NCBI GenBank assembly: GCA_934229335.1
Contig: CAKQDQ010000001.1
Span: 1 to 64,000 of the forward strand
DNA length: 64,000 nucleotides
Origin: an uncultured Prevotella sp.
Lineage (GTDB): Bacteria; Bacteroidota; Bacteroidia; Bacteroidales; Bacteroidaceae
Reading direction: 5' to 3'
Below, piece by piece: positions 29,501 to 37,755 of this stretch. Within the stretch, counting starts at the first letter, position 1. Every line of letters starts with the position of its first letter. Below the pieces are notes generated by a model. The model made no database searches and had not been told where the DNA came from. It saw only the letters and a program-made list of their open reading frames with translations. A program made the translations under genes and the position numbers.

Positions 29501-30772
29501 CTTTCCTGCGGCTTCATCGAGCAGTCGGCGGTCCACTTCGTCATAGCGAGGCAGCGACGCTCCAGCCTTGGTAACGACATTATTATACGCTTCGTCAGCC
29601 GTTTCGTAAGTCATGCCAGAGAGAGAGTAGGGCAGTTCCTTCATCACATACTGAGAGAAAAGGCTTCCGCTGAGGCTGATGCCACGACTCGCGTTGCCGT
29701 CAGAGGCACCGTAATGGTTGTCAGCGTTCACCTTGTTCAGTTCCTCTGCGCTCCATACCCCCGTCTTGGTAGAGAACTTGCCGTCCACCTCAAACTTATT
29801 ACCGCTGAGGTACCACTGTCCGTAAGGGCTTGATGGAGAGCACCAGTAGCGTGCCGTTGCCGCCCCATTCTTAGTAGAAGGACCTGGCTTATAGTAGTTG
29901 TTAATAAGGTAAACGCGGTCGTAGCCAGGGTCGTTAGCGCACCAGTCAGCCACTTCCACCTTCGCCTTGTCATACTCACCGCCATACTGGTTGCCCGACT
30001 GACTCCAGTTGAACACCACGTTATTGGCAAACTCCGAGTCAACCTGATAGTCATGCTCGCCCTTTGTCTTGCTTGACGAGCGCACCCCGTTGAAACGAGG
30101 AGCACGTGAATGAGAGTTCGTTATAAGCGTATGGTGCATCGTAGAGTGCTCACCGCCCCACTGAGTGGCGTAGGCACGTGCTCCCTTAGAGTTCTTAGAG
30201 TTATAGAGACCTTCGCCAATGATACACCATTGCACCGTGGTGTAGTCGGTGTCGTACGCAGTGAGGCACTCTTCCATACTCCATGTCATGGAGCAGTGGT
30301 CTAAGATAACGTTGTCAGCGTTCTCAATGTCCAGTCCCGTCATAGACGTTGCCGGCACGTCTCCAGCACGGAAGCGCAGGTAGCGCACAATAACGTTGTT
30401 GCGGCATATATACATATTGTAACCCGTAATGGTCACACCACCGCCCGGTGCCGTCTGTCCGAGGATAGAGACGTCAGGATATTGCAGTTTCAGTTTTGAC
30501 GTAAGGTAGATGGTTCCCGATACGTTGAAGAGCACGGTACGTGGCTTTCCTCCGTTGTCGTGGCGCAAAGCCCAGCGCAGTGTGCCCGGCACGAGGTTGT
30601 TATCAGAGCAGTCGTCGAGGCGTGTAACGTAGCATACTTCGCCGCCTCTGCCTCCTGTAACGTACTTACCGTAGCCTTCTGCTCCAGGAAAAGCAAGCAG
30701 TTGGTCTGCGGCTCTGGCACTCTGCGGCACGCAAAGTGGCAGTGCGAAGAGTAAAGATAATAGTGGTTTCAT
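26507..30772 (-). CDS. Pectate lyase (PL1) - pectin methylesterase (CE8) fusion, secreted
   Basis: A 1421-residue multidomain enzyme. Order: signal peptide; PL1-type parallel beta-helix at about 25-430 (AFPGAEGYG, GGRGGEVCYVT, ILDHCSMTWSMEE, SRAPRFNG) ending in a DTDADGMPDAYE calcium-type loop; InlB-like repeat at about 590-625; a middle beta-rich domain; a second Gly-Trp repeat (GYNFIGW); CE8 pectinesterase at about 990-1290 with the catalytic set in GQAIAL, QGVQDTYY, GEVDFIYG and LGRPWN; a fibronectin-III-like domain; and a C-terminal segment ending GVYVKNNKTFVVK, like a type IX secretion tail. De-esterification by CE8 exposes the substrate of PL1, so the fusion makes sense. Its start is preceded by the CAACTAAA repeat. 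Confidence 0.9.
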   Translation of the reverse strand: MKPLLSLLFALPLCVPQSARAADQLLAFPGAEGYGKYVTGGRGGEVCYVTRLDDCSDNNLVPGTLRWALRHDNGGKPRTVLFNVSGTIYLTSKLKLQYPDVSILGQTAPGGGVTITGYNMYICRNNVIVRYLRFRAGDVPATSMTGLDIENADNVILDHCSMTWSMEECLTAYDTDYTTVQWCIIGEGLYNSKNSKGARAYATQWGGEHSTMHHTLITNSHSRAPRFNGVRSSSKTKGEHDYQVDSEFANNVVFNWSQSGNQYGGEYDKAKVEVADWCANDPGYDRVYLINNYYKPGPSTKNGAATARYWCSPSSPYGQWYLSGNKFEVDGKFSTKTGVWSAEELNKVNADNHYGASDGNASRGISLSGSLFSQYVMKELPYSLSGMTYETADEAYNNVVTKAGASLPRYDEVDRRLLDEAAGKRDPQFVGTSMKATGDYGIIDSPDDITLTHTSQYAVDGVVYNNFPFVGMQEGDKYAVDTDADGMPDAYEDAMGLNKNDASDGAAVTASGYTNLEVYLNGVADGTINKATYETSDVPVKPGSNVLPESIVVKYSCDDADVTGVVPQTITLDYGKETTIPENTTLYKEGYTLTAWTGDNYTLYAGQTVLLTQNTTLTPVFTKNTTSLVERNSPVVAIFTNKGNALEENGIIVTRTKVGDKDIDVAITLNNGTLTVPATIGSYAVIAYADGTSQTVDGAIATVKKAEIKQVTVVFPYKKQTEGVSGSGDATVAWEWAGTATKGGAVTPTNIEGAFASVTGAINEDAFTVGSSTKPGSKCVAVTPKVKENAFATTNNGYITFTVTPAEGVKFKATALSFKAGHFGTDGGTLAVTQKIGENGKETVISNAVTINRDSYKDVSLTLPNTALSAEPYIIKVYVYGLGTNKQVGIRDITVTGAWEGSAAAAETYTVLPSVIPAKAGTLSVSPEEDSYAKGKTVTLTVTPKSGYNFIGWEDVDGTILSKALSYTTTVEGDIYPCARFKADSEYANIFKSVEPYDAVVSSEDELLIALTAASRREDMTKRYRIFLKDGNYDFGVNAKTAVPQNTSLIGESQEGVLIQNNPGVVANYQEQTPVLFIDQNQNNVYMQDLTIRQARDWETKKSAGQAIALRQRGKQAAYKNVTIQGVQDTYYLNKADATAYFEDCTIAGEVDFIYGDGTMFFQNCTLNPLSSAAYITASNAQAGYKGIVFNSCTITGDASAAGYRLGRPWNDSPAVTYLNTRMDILPAAKGWGSMKSGLVCRFHEYASVNAEGDILDLSSRSLQDCGAAVTSDNPVIDATQAAEYSIDKVFTAWQPQTITAQITAPQPSLFNKTLAWNETEGAIGYAVCKDGKVIAVTTKTSYDVDDANAKYTIRAANAMGGLGKQSDIATGIGCISAPNAAQQGDNAIYSVTGVKVTKGTSRPTLAPGVYVKNNKTFVVK

Positions 30773-30880
30773 GTATTGTTTGTTAGTTGTTTAGTTGTTT
30801 AGCTGTTTAGTTGTTTGGTGGTTTGGTTGTTTAGTGGTTTAGTTGTATGTATGTTGTTTAGTGGTTTAGTTGTATACTAC
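30773..30880. repeat. TTTAGTTG/CAACTAAA-type repeat, locus 2
   Basis: About a dozen imperfect 7-9-nt units (GTTTAGTTG, TTTGGTGG) lie directly upstream of the minus-strand PL1-CE8 start, so the transcript leader reads as C/A-rich units such as AAACAACTAAAC. Same family as 9330-9436, 37756-37815 and 39167-39223. Confidence 0.75.
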
Positions 30881-30969
30881 CGCAACTAAAACGGCTTATT
30901 ACAATGTGTCGGTTTGGGTGTTATCGTAAGTTCTTTGCTTACTTACAATTTGAAAGCAGCCTTATCGAC

Positions 30970-31030
30970 AGGTAATAACGCCCGTTTCATCGTGCGATTT
31001 GGGCTTAATCGTGATGTAATCACGCCCTAA
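30970..31030. repeat. 22-nt-period degenerate repeat, locus B
   Basis: The units TAATAACGCC, then CGTTTCATCGTGCGATTTGG (plus GC) and TTAATCGTGATGTAATCACG (plus CC) continue the 22-nt period seen at 20789-20870 and 39784-39861. A more diverged piece (GGTTTGGGTGTTATCG) starts near 30911. Confidence 0.6.
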
Positions 31031-31124
31031 TTGTACTCAAAGAATCGTGGCATAAAAATCGTAAGTAAAACGTATGCTTTTGCTTATAATTTGATATTTT
31101 CTTGTAAAAGCCATTTAGCGCGGT

Positions 31125-31757
31125 CTACAGTTGTCCAGCCTCTACAAGTCTAACCACACGTTCCGTCAGTCGGTCTTTACCCTGTGGGTCATATTCTTTC
31201 TTCAGAGACGCGCCGAACATCCATGCGAACGTCTGATAGAAAGCGGCGCGTGAAGAACCTAAGAAAGCCTGCACCAGTTGGTATGACGATGAGTTCGTCT
31301 CGCGGTTAATCAGCTTTATCAATAGCTTTCCCTGCGACAGCGTCAGCTTCTTCATGCGTGGCGTATACTGTTCCTTAACGCTTTTCTCCACCAGTTTGAT
31401 GTGTTCCTTGCGTGCTTTCTCGTTAGGCAGCGTCTGCAGGTACTCGTATGTCTCAAGTATGGCGCGGTTTACCTCCTTCGCAATAGGCAAAACCTTCTTC
31501 ACGTTGTATACCAGTCGGTTGTATGCCTCACGCTGTCGCTCGTTCTTAAACGTCAAGGGAGCGTAGACATACACGTTGTTCATCTCTACATATTTAATGC
31601 TATCGCCCGCTTCCATAACTTTTCCTACCCTCACCATCGGCACGAAAGTGGGACTATCCATATCCACCTGGCGGTCTTCCGGATTAATCTTCTGTTTCTT
31701 TTGCGCCATGATAGGTAGCGAGAAAAGTATTGATAATGCTAAAATGATAACCTTCAT
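31125..31757 (-). CDS. DUF4294 family protein, secreted
   Basis: A 210-residue protein with a signal peptide (MKVIILALSILFSLPIMAQ) and the DUF4294 core (VYVYAPLTFKNERQREAYNRL, VKKVLPIAKEVN, LIKLINRETNSSSY). The family is found in Bacteroidota and has no assigned biochemical role. The ATG at 31757 is preferred over an earlier one at 31793 because a promoter -7 box (31764-31771) lies between them. The gene stands alone between repeat DNA and a divergent lipoprotein gene. Confidence 0.85.
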   Translation of the reverse strand: MKVIILALSILFSLPIMAQKKQKINPEDRQVDMDSPTFVPMVRVGKVMEAGDSIKYVEMNNVYVYAPLTFKNERQREAYNRLVYNVKKVLPIAKEVNRAILETYEYLQTLPNEKARKEHIKLVEKSVKEQYTPRMKKLTLSQGKLLIKLINRETNSSSYQLVQAFLGSSRAAFYQTFAWMFGASLKKEYDPQGKDRLTERVVRLVEAGQL

Positions 31758-31763
31758 AGACTG

Positions 31764-31771
31764 CAAAAGTA
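31764..31771 (-). promoter_or_regulatory. Promoter of the DUF4294 gene, almost leaderless
   Basis: TACTTTTG on the minus strand ends only 6 nt before the ATG at 31757, so the mRNA would have a leader of about zero to three nucleotides. Confidence 0.6.
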
Positions 31772-31857
31772 CATATATTTTTTCATAATGCATACATATT
31801 TGTCCTGAAATTTACCAAATATAACGTATTTTGTTTTGTAATTTATACCTTTTAATG

Positions 31858-31865
31858 TACCTTTG
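31858..31865 (+). promoter_or_regulatory. Promoter of the thioredoxin-fold lipoprotein / HAD-RibF unit
   Basis: TACCTTTG followed by CAACAAAT; leader of about 45 nt to the ATG at 31915. Confidence 0.65.
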
Positions 31866-31914
31866 CAACAAATTTACCCCTAAGTGATATAGTGATAAAA
31901 TAATAAACGTAAAA

Positions 31915-33072
31915 ATGAAAATAAACATCAAACATTGTCTTGCCGCGGCGCTGACGCTGCTTGCGTTGGCTTCATGCGACAATAATAAGTTTCATATTGA
32001 GGGCACGATAACAGAGGCAAAGGATTCTGTTCTTTATTTGGAACACATGAGTATGAACGGTCCTGAGGTAGCAGATTCTGTAGTGTTAGGTAGCGACGGT
32101 AGCTTCTCATTCTCAGGAGAGGGTGTGAAAGAGCCAGACTTCTACCGCCTTCGTATCGCCACCAGCATCATAAACGTGAGCATTGACTCTACGGAGACCG
32201 TGACCTTCAAGGCTGCTTATCCTACCATGGCAACGCAGTATGAGGTAGAGGGCAGCGACAACTGCGCCAAGATAAAGGAACTCTCGCTGCTACAGATGCA
32301 ACTTCTCGGTAAGGCTCTCGCCATAACGCGCGACGAGACCATAGGTGCCACACAGACGGAGGATAGCATAGAGAAACTCGTTGAGGCGTATAAGGAGAAC
32401 GTTCGCCGCAATTACATCTTCAAGGAACCGCAGAAGGCGTATTCATATTTTGCACTCTTCCAGACACTCGGTGGCAAACTGATATTCAATCCGCGTGAGT
32501 CACAGGAAGACATACGTTGCTTTGCCGCTGTCGCAACATCGTGGGATACCTTCTATCCTGGTGGAGAGAGAGGCGAAAATCTCCATAACATCGCTATCGA
32601 AGGACTGAAAACGCTGCGCATACAGCAGCAACGAGCTATGGGACCTGCTATAGACCCATCGCAGGTAGAGGTGACAAACATCATCGATGTGCCGTTGGTG
32701 GACAACAAAGGTCGCCAGCGTTCGTTGAAGGAACTGAAGGGAAAGGTGGTGCTTCTCGACTTCCACGTCTTCTCGGCACCTAAGAGCATGCAGAGAATAA
32801 TGATGCTACGTGAGCTGTATAATAAGTATCACGCACGCGGACTGGAGATATATCAGGTGTCGTTAGACGAGAATGAGCACTTCTGGAAGACACAGACAGC
32901 CGCACTGCCATGGATTAGTGTGCATGACGATGATGCCTTGGAGTCACGCTACCTCATGCGTTACAACATACAGCAGCTACCTACCTTCTTCCTGATAGAC
33001 CGCAGTAACAGCCTGTATAAACGTGATGCTCAGATTAAAAATATAGACGATGAAATCGAAGGATTACTCTAA
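31915..33072 (+). CDS. Thioredoxin-fold lipoprotein (DUF4369 + TlpA-like) without redox cysteines
   Basis: A 385-residue lipoprotein (lipobox LASC, Cys21). An N-terminal DUF4369 domain (FHIEGTITEAKDSVLYLEHM) is followed by a helical linker and a C-terminal AhpC/TlpA-like thioredoxin fold (LKELKGKVVLLDFHVFS, LEIYQVSLDENEHFWK, LPTFFLID). Where active members have CxxC, this one has Ser287-Ala-Pro-Lys290, so both catalytic cysteines are missing. It therefore cannot act as a normal disulfide reductase; a binding or chaperone role is possible. Its end overlaps the next gene by 23 nt, implying co-translation with the HAD-RibF fusion. Confidence 0.85.
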   Translation: MKINIKHCLAAALTLLALASCDNNKFHIEGTITEAKDSVLYLEHMSMNGPEVADSVVLGSDGSFSFSGEGVKEPDFYRLRIATSIINVSIDSTETVTFKAAYPTMATQYEVEGSDNCAKIKELSLLQMQLLGKALAITRDETIGATQTEDSIEKLVEAYKENVRRNYIFKEPQKAYSYFALFQTLGGKLIFNPRESQEDIRCFAAVATSWDTFYPGGERGENLHNIAIEGLKTLRIQQQRAMGPAIDPSQVEVTNIIDVPLVDNKGRQRSLKELKGKVVLLDFHVFSAPKSMQRIMMLRELYNKYHARGLEIYQVSLDENEHFWKTQTAALPWISVHDDDALESRYLMRYNIQQLPTFFLIDRSNSLYKRDAQIKNIDDEIEGLL

Positions 33073-34645
33073 ACCGCTACTGTTGTTCGATTTTGGAGCA
33101 GTCCTCACGGGGCTTTCCAAACAGCGATGCATAGAGGCTCTGCGCAAAATAGGCTGCGGCAGAATAGCCTATTATGTTGACGAGTGCCGCCAAGAAGACC
33201 TGTTCCACGAATTAGAAATAGGTGGCAGCATAGAAACATTCTGCAATGAGGCACGACGCCAGTCGGCATATACCGATGAAATGGGAGTTTTACACCCATG
33301 TACTGCTACTAACGAGGAAATATGCTGGGCGTGGAACGAACTTCTTACGGGCATACCTGTAGAGAAACTGCGTATGATACGCCATCTGCGAGAGGATCTT
33401 GGCTACCGCACCGCAATACTATCAAATACCAATGAGATACATTGGCAGAAGTCGGTGCGTGACTATTTCACCGTCGACGGACTGACAGTGGACGATTATT
33501 TCGACTATATCTTCCTCTCATGCCGCATGAACATGGTGAAACCTGACGATAATATCTACAGGGAAGTGCTGCGTGATACGGGCGAAAGCCCAGAGAACGT
33601 GATATTCATCGACGACTCTGACAAGAACTGTAAGGCTGCCGAGCGCAACGGTATACGTGCGTTCCACGACCCCAAGGGCGATAAGTGGATGCGTAAGATA
33701 ATCCCCCTGCTGAGCGGAGAAGGCAGAGCCGTAGTGATAGGCAACTTCGACGGGGTGCATAAGGGACATCTCTCCGTGATAAACCGTTTGCGCGAGTTGG
33801 CTAAAGAGCGTGGCTTGGAGCCAGAAGTCATAACCTTCGACCGCCACCCTCGCTCCATATTCCAAGTGGGATTCCACCCAGAGTTCCTCACAACGTTAGA
33901 GGAACGTGTGGCGTTATTGCGTCAAGCCCTCTCGCCAGTCGATGAAGACGAGGCGGAAGAGTGCGTGAAGGTGCTGCCGTTTACTAAGGAGTTTGCTGAC
34001 ACTACAGCCCATGACTTCATGCGAACAGTGCTACGCGACAAGATGAACGTGCGCTTGTTGTTGCTCGGTTACGACAATCATTTCGGTAAATATGACCCTA
34101 ACGAGAGTTTTGAGACATACCGTCAGTATGGCGAAGAACTCGGCATAGAGGTGCTACAGGCGGAGCCTTGCGACGTGAGCGATGTCAGAGTGTCGTCGTC
34201 GTCGATACGCAATATGATAAAAGGTGGTGATATACGCCTTGCTAACGAGTGTCTGGGCTATTGTTACAGCATAACGGGTACAGTGGTACATGGCTATGAA
34301 GAGGGACGCAAAATGGGCTTTCCTACCGCCAACCTGTTGCCACCCGATGGCAAACTGGTACCTCATGACGGTGTGTACGCTACGGAAGTGCGCATAGAGG
34401 GCGACACGAAGGTACGCTATGGTATGACCAATATCGGTACGCGTCCTACCTTCCACGGCACTGGAGTGACGATAGAGACCAATATACTCGGTTTCATCGG
34501 TAATGTGTATGGCAAGGTGTTAACAATTAGCCTGCTGGAGATGATACGCCCAGAGCAGCACTTTGGCTCTCCTGATGAACTGAAACAACAGATAGAGGAA
34601 GACAAGAAAGCGATAGAAAAGTATATAGAGACCTTAAAAAAATAA
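33050..34645 (+). CDS. ribF: HAD-family phosphatase fused to bifunctional riboflavin kinase/FAD synthetase
   Basis: A 531-residue fusion. The N-terminal 215 residues are a HAD hydrolase: nucleophile Asp14 in LLFDFGAVL (the second Asp of the motif is Gly, as in YihX-like members), motif II ILSNTNE, motif III Lys in MNMVKPDD, motif IV VIFIDDSD. From about residue 226 comes complete RibF: the adenylyltransferase GNFDGVHKGH (231-240), FDRHPRSIF, SSSSIRNMI, then the flavokinase domain VVHGYEEGRKMGFPTANL. RibF makes FMN and FAD from riboflavin. A HAD partner could dephosphorylate a riboflavin precursor or FMN (inference). It overlaps the upstream gene by 23 nt; the CPBP protease follows 5 nt later. 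Confidence 0.9.
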   Translation: MKSKDYSKPLLLFDFGAVLTGLSKQRCIEALRKIGCGRIAYYVDECRQEDLFHELEIGGSIETFCNEARRQSAYTDEMGVLHPCTATNEEICWAWNELLTGIPVEKLRMIRHLREDLGYRTAILSNTNEIHWQKSVRDYFTVDGLTVDDYFDYIFLSCRMNMVKPDDNIYREVLRDTGESPENVIFIDDSDKNCKAAERNGIRAFHDPKGDKWMRKIIPLLSGEGRAVVIGNFDGVHKGHLSVINRLRELAKERGLEPEVITFDRHPRSIFQVGFHPEFLTTLEERVALLRQALSPVDEDEAEECVKVLPFTKEFADTTAHDFMRTVLRDKMNVRLLLLGYDNHFGKYDPNESFETYRQYGEELGIEVLQAEPCDVSDVRVSSSSIRNMIKGGDIRLANECLGYCYSITGTVVHGYEEGRKMGFPTANLLPPDGKLVPHDGVYATEVRIEGDTKVRYGMTNIGTRPTFHGTGVTIETNILGFIGNVYGKVLTISLLEMIRPEQHFGSPDELKQQIEEDKKAIEKYIETLKK

Positions 34646-34650
34646 AGGAT

Positions 34651-35475
34651 ATGAAGAAGGCAATATTATTCTTTGTGTTATACCTTATGCTGACATTGTT
34701 GGTGAGTTTCACCGTTGATGGCGTGTTCCGACTACTGAAGATAAACGGTGACGGGGTGAGTACGCTCCAGTTACTCATCACGTCGGGAGTGACAAGTGTC
34801 GCGATAGTGGCTCTTTTCACGTTGCTGAAGTGGTGTCATGTCAGTCGCGACTATGTTCGTAGTCGTCCTTGGGGCGTTATCTTTTGGACGATATTATTGG
34901 CGTTAGGCATGATACTCCCGCTGTCATGGCTTGAGAGTCTGCTGCCAGAATGGATGATGAAAGACTACGTAGGCACCGAGCTTGTAAGCGCATTGAGCAG
35001 TACTGAGGGCTATTTCGTGATATGTATGCTTGCTCCTCTTGCCGAAGAGGTGGTGTTCCGCGGCGCGTTGATACAGTCATTGCAGCGTTGGGGCAGGGAG
35101 CGAATGGGCAAAGACACCTTCACTGCGGCAGAAGAGACGCGCATAGGGTGGCTGGCTATCATTGTCAGCGCATTGCTTTTTGCCATCGTTCACCTTAATC
35201 CTGCGCAGATGCCACACGCTTTGATAGTGGGACTGCTGCTTGGTTGGATATATGTCAGGACGGGAAGCCTCGTGCCTTGCTTTCTTATTCACTGGATAAA
35301 CAATAGTTCTGCGTATGTCATGATAAAGCTGTTCCCCTCTTTACCAGTAGACGCACCATTGGTAGACCTCTTTCATGGCAATGCTATGGCGATGTATCAG
35401 GCGGTGGGAAGCTCACTGCTGATAGCGTTGCCTGCACTGTATCAGCTACATAAAAGGATGAGGAGGAATTTATAA
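34651..35475 (+). CDS. CPBP family intramembrane metalloprotease
   Basis: A 274-residue integral membrane protein with about eight hydrophobic segments. The CPBP (Abi/CAAX-protease-like) motifs are present: Glu-Glu and Arg in LAEEVVFRGALIQSL, the histidine of LLFAIVHLNPAQ, and the HWINNSS box. The family includes Rce1-like proteases and proteins of unknown substrate. It begins 5 nt after ribF and should be co-transcribed with it. A strong terminator follows. Confidence 0.9.
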   Translation: MKKAILFFVLYLMLTLLVSFTVDGVFRLLKINGDGVSTLQLLITSGVTSVAIVALFTLLKWCHVSRDYVRSRPWGVIFWTILLALGMILPLSWLESLLPEWMMKDYVGTELVSALSSTEGYFVICMLAPLAEEVVFRGALIQSLQRWGRERMGKDTFTAAEETRIGWLAIIVSALLFAIVHLNPAQMPHALIVGLLLGWIYVRTGSLVPCFLIHWINNSSAYVMIKLFPSLPVDAPLVDLFHGNAMAMYQAVGSSLLIALPALYQLHKRMRRNL

Positions 35476-35506
35476 GTCATAATTCATAATGCATAATTCG
35501 TAATAT
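35476..35506. repeat. CATAATTCATAATGCATAAT-type repeat
   Basis: Short AT-rich units (ATAATTCATAATGCATAATT) begin right after the CPBP stop codon. Similar tracts follow the stop of pit (42971-42991) and of the ProX gene (45732-45752). Confidence 0.45.
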
Positions 35507-35548
35507 TTTATACGCATATTTATAATCAGTAATGCGTCATTATAATAA

Positions 35549-35587
35549 GAAAACGGCTGCAAGTGAGGTTCACTTGCAGCCGTTTTC
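35549..35587. terminator. Bidirectional terminator
   Basis: A perfect 17-bp stem (35549-35565 with 35571-35587) around the loop AGGTT, between the CPBP protease gene and the convergent pectate lyase gene, with A/T-runs at both ends of the stem. Confidence 0.9.
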
Positions 35588-35605
35588 GTCTTCTTTCATG
35601 TGGCT

Positions 35606-37753
35606 TTACTTCACCACTTTCTTACCGTTAATAATGTAAATACCCTTAGGCAGAGCGTTAATCTGCTCCTTTGTAGCACCGCTTACGAGCATCGTACCAC
35701 TGATAGTGTATACGTTATAGCCCGTGATGTCGGCGTTAGTACCCTTTACTCCCTTCACCGCAGTAACGTCAGTCATCGTTACCTTCATCATCATGCAGGG
35801 CTGAATACCCGTGTTGGTAAAGGTGAATTCAGAGAGATAAGGCAGTGAGAAGGTAATGATGTCAGGGTTAGCAGCGTCTTTGCTCGAAGCCATCAGTGTG
35901 GCGTTGTCTTCAGTATACTCCACTCCTGCAACCTCACGCCAGTAACATGGCTTGCTGGCAGCGTCGCCATTGACGTATGAAATGAACGTTACAGAAGTGG
36001 CAACTTTACCCTTTGGGCAGTAAAAGGTGTTCTGTGCGCCGTTAGAACACTTGATAGACTTACCGTAGGTAGTAAGGTCCTCGTAGGTGATGGCAGTAGC
36101 AGGGTCGAGCGTTTTAGACGCATTGCCAGTCAATACAAGTTTCGCTCCGTCTTCCCACGTCATGCTGTTGGCCTTCGTCTTGCCGTCGATATGAGCGTAA
36201 ATGGTGCTGCTTTCCTCCATTTCACCGTTCTGATAGTCGGGATAGTACTCCTCGAAACTGCCCTCAACGTCACTCTGTGCGTCAGCGTTCTGTGCCTTTA
36301 CGATGTCCTCAACAAGAGAGTTGCAGTACACTTCAAGGTTGGTATAGTAACGCTTAGAGTCGAGATTATACTTGTTCTTGTCAGAGGCGTCGTTAGGATT
36401 CAGTCCGTGTGCCTTCTCCCAAGCATCGGGCATGCCGTCGCCATCGGTATCAAGTGGAGCCGCCTCGCTATTAAGTTCTGGCCATCCACCAGCTTGATTC
36501 TGATTGTCTACGAAGCCTGTTGTGCTACCACTTGCACAGTGTGAGGCAGTGCCCGTCATGGCATCGTTGGCTATGTAGGCGTCGTGCGAGTCACGTTTCA
36601 GTGATGCTCCAGCGTAAGCTAACACCTTTTCGTAAGCCGTTTCAGCCGTTTGCGTGGTCACAAAGCCGTAAGGTATCGGTGTATCAATCTTTATAGTGTC
36701 CTTCGTCTTGGCTGTGTATGTGCCGTCATTGCCGCTGGCGTCAATCTGATTGTATATGCCGTATGTCCAGTTATCCTTTGTTACGGCAGCCCATTTTGAG
36801 TTAACGTTGCCCTGAACGTAATACTTTCCCCATACGTGCCACATCACATCCCACTGGTTAGGGGTAGCAGTTCCGTGGTGAGTGTATTCTGTAGTGCGTA
36901 TGCCCGGAGCTGCAATACGTTGCTGTATGGTAGTGCTGCGGGTGTTAGTGCCAGGACCTGGTTTGTAATAGTTGTTCACTATGTTGACGTTCATGCCTTC
37001 GCCGCCGTAGCATCCGTTGCCTCCCCAGTTGTAGATAACGTTGTTACGCATATCCATACGCTCGTCAGTCTGCGTTCCAGGACGTGGACCAAGGCGTGGA
37101 GTACGGCTTGTATGGTGCGCCAAGAGGTTGTGATGGTATGACGCACCGCTGCCTCCCCAGTTGCCACCGTAGCCGTGTGCGCCCTTAGAGTGACCCGCGT
37201 TCACAAGGCTTTGGTCAACAATGTTCCACTGAACAGATATGTTCTTTGAGCCATATACCGACATACACTCGTCGATAGACCAGCTAACGGAGCAGTGGTC
37301 AACGATGATGTTAGCCTGATCCATGCCTCCTAATCCGTCGCCCTCATGGTAAGCCACGTTGCGGTTGCCAAGGCGGAAGCGCACGAAGCGCAGTATTACG
37401 TTGCTGGAATTGATGGTAAAGGGATAGTCTGCCACGCAGATGCCGTCGCCAGGTGCTGTCTGTCCGAGTATAGAGACATCGCCATTCTTCAGCGACAGTT
37501 CGCTGGTGAGATATATAGTGCCTGATACATCGAACACGATGGTGCGCTTACCGCTCTGCTGGCACGCCCAACGCAGGGTGCCCACGCTACCATCATCGGC
37601 CAGAGATGTTACGTGATAGACAGCTCCGCCACGTCCACCAGTGGTGTAGCGACCGAAACCTTCTGCTCCAGGAAAGGCAGGAGCCTTGTCAAACTGTGCC
37701 GACGCGCAGAGGCTGCTTGCTACTGCCAGCGCAGTGAAGAAAATCTTTTTCAT
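35606..37753 (-). CDS. Secreted pectate lyase (PL1)
   Basis: A 715-residue secreted enzyme that cuts polygalacturonate by beta-elimination. Signal peptide (MKKIFFTALAVASSLCASAQ), then the PL1 beta-helix from about residue 25 (APAFPGAEGFGRYTTGGRGG, VSILGQTAPGDGI, IIVDHCSVSWSIDECMS, HHTSRTPRLGPRPG), closed by the DTDGDGMPDAWEKAHGLNP loop at about 430. A beta-rich domain of unknown role follows, and the C-terminus (YNVYTISGTM...GIYIINGKKVVK) resembles a type IX secretion sorting tail. The first half is a paralogue of the lyase part of the PL1-CE8 fusion, and both genes share the same repeat in their leaders. Confidence 0.92.
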   Translation of the reverse strand: MKKIFFTALAVASSLCASAQFDKAPAFPGAEGFGRYTTGGRGGAVYHVTSLADDGSVGTLRWACQQSGKRTIVFDVSGTIYLTSELSLKNGDVSILGQTAPGDGICVADYPFTINSSNVILRFVRFRLGNRNVAYHEGDGLGGMDQANIIVDHCSVSWSIDECMSVYGSKNISVQWNIVDQSLVNAGHSKGAHGYGGNWGGSGASYHHNLLAHHTSRTPRLGPRPGTQTDERMDMRNNVIYNWGGNGCYGGEGMNVNIVNNYYKPGPGTNTRSTTIQQRIAAPGIRTTEYTHHGTATPNQWDVMWHVWGKYYVQGNVNSKWAAVTKDNWTYGIYNQIDASGNDGTYTAKTKDTIKIDTPIPYGFVTTQTAETAYEKVLAYAGASLKRDSHDAYIANDAMTGTASHCASGSTTGFVDNQNQAGGWPELNSEAAPLDTDGDGMPDAWEKAHGLNPNDASDKNKYNLDSKRYYTNLEVYCNSLVEDIVKAQNADAQSDVEGSFEEYYPDYQNGEMEESSTIYAHIDGKTKANSMTWEDGAKLVLTGNASKTLDPATAITYEDLTTYGKSIKCSNGAQNTFYCPKGKVATSVTFISYVNGDAASKPCYWREVAGVEYTEDNATLMASSKDAANPDIITFSLPYLSEFTFTNTGIQPCMMMKVTMTDVTAVKGVKGTNADITGYNVYTISGTMLVSGATKEQINALPKGIYIINGKKVVK

Positions 37754-37755
37754 TA

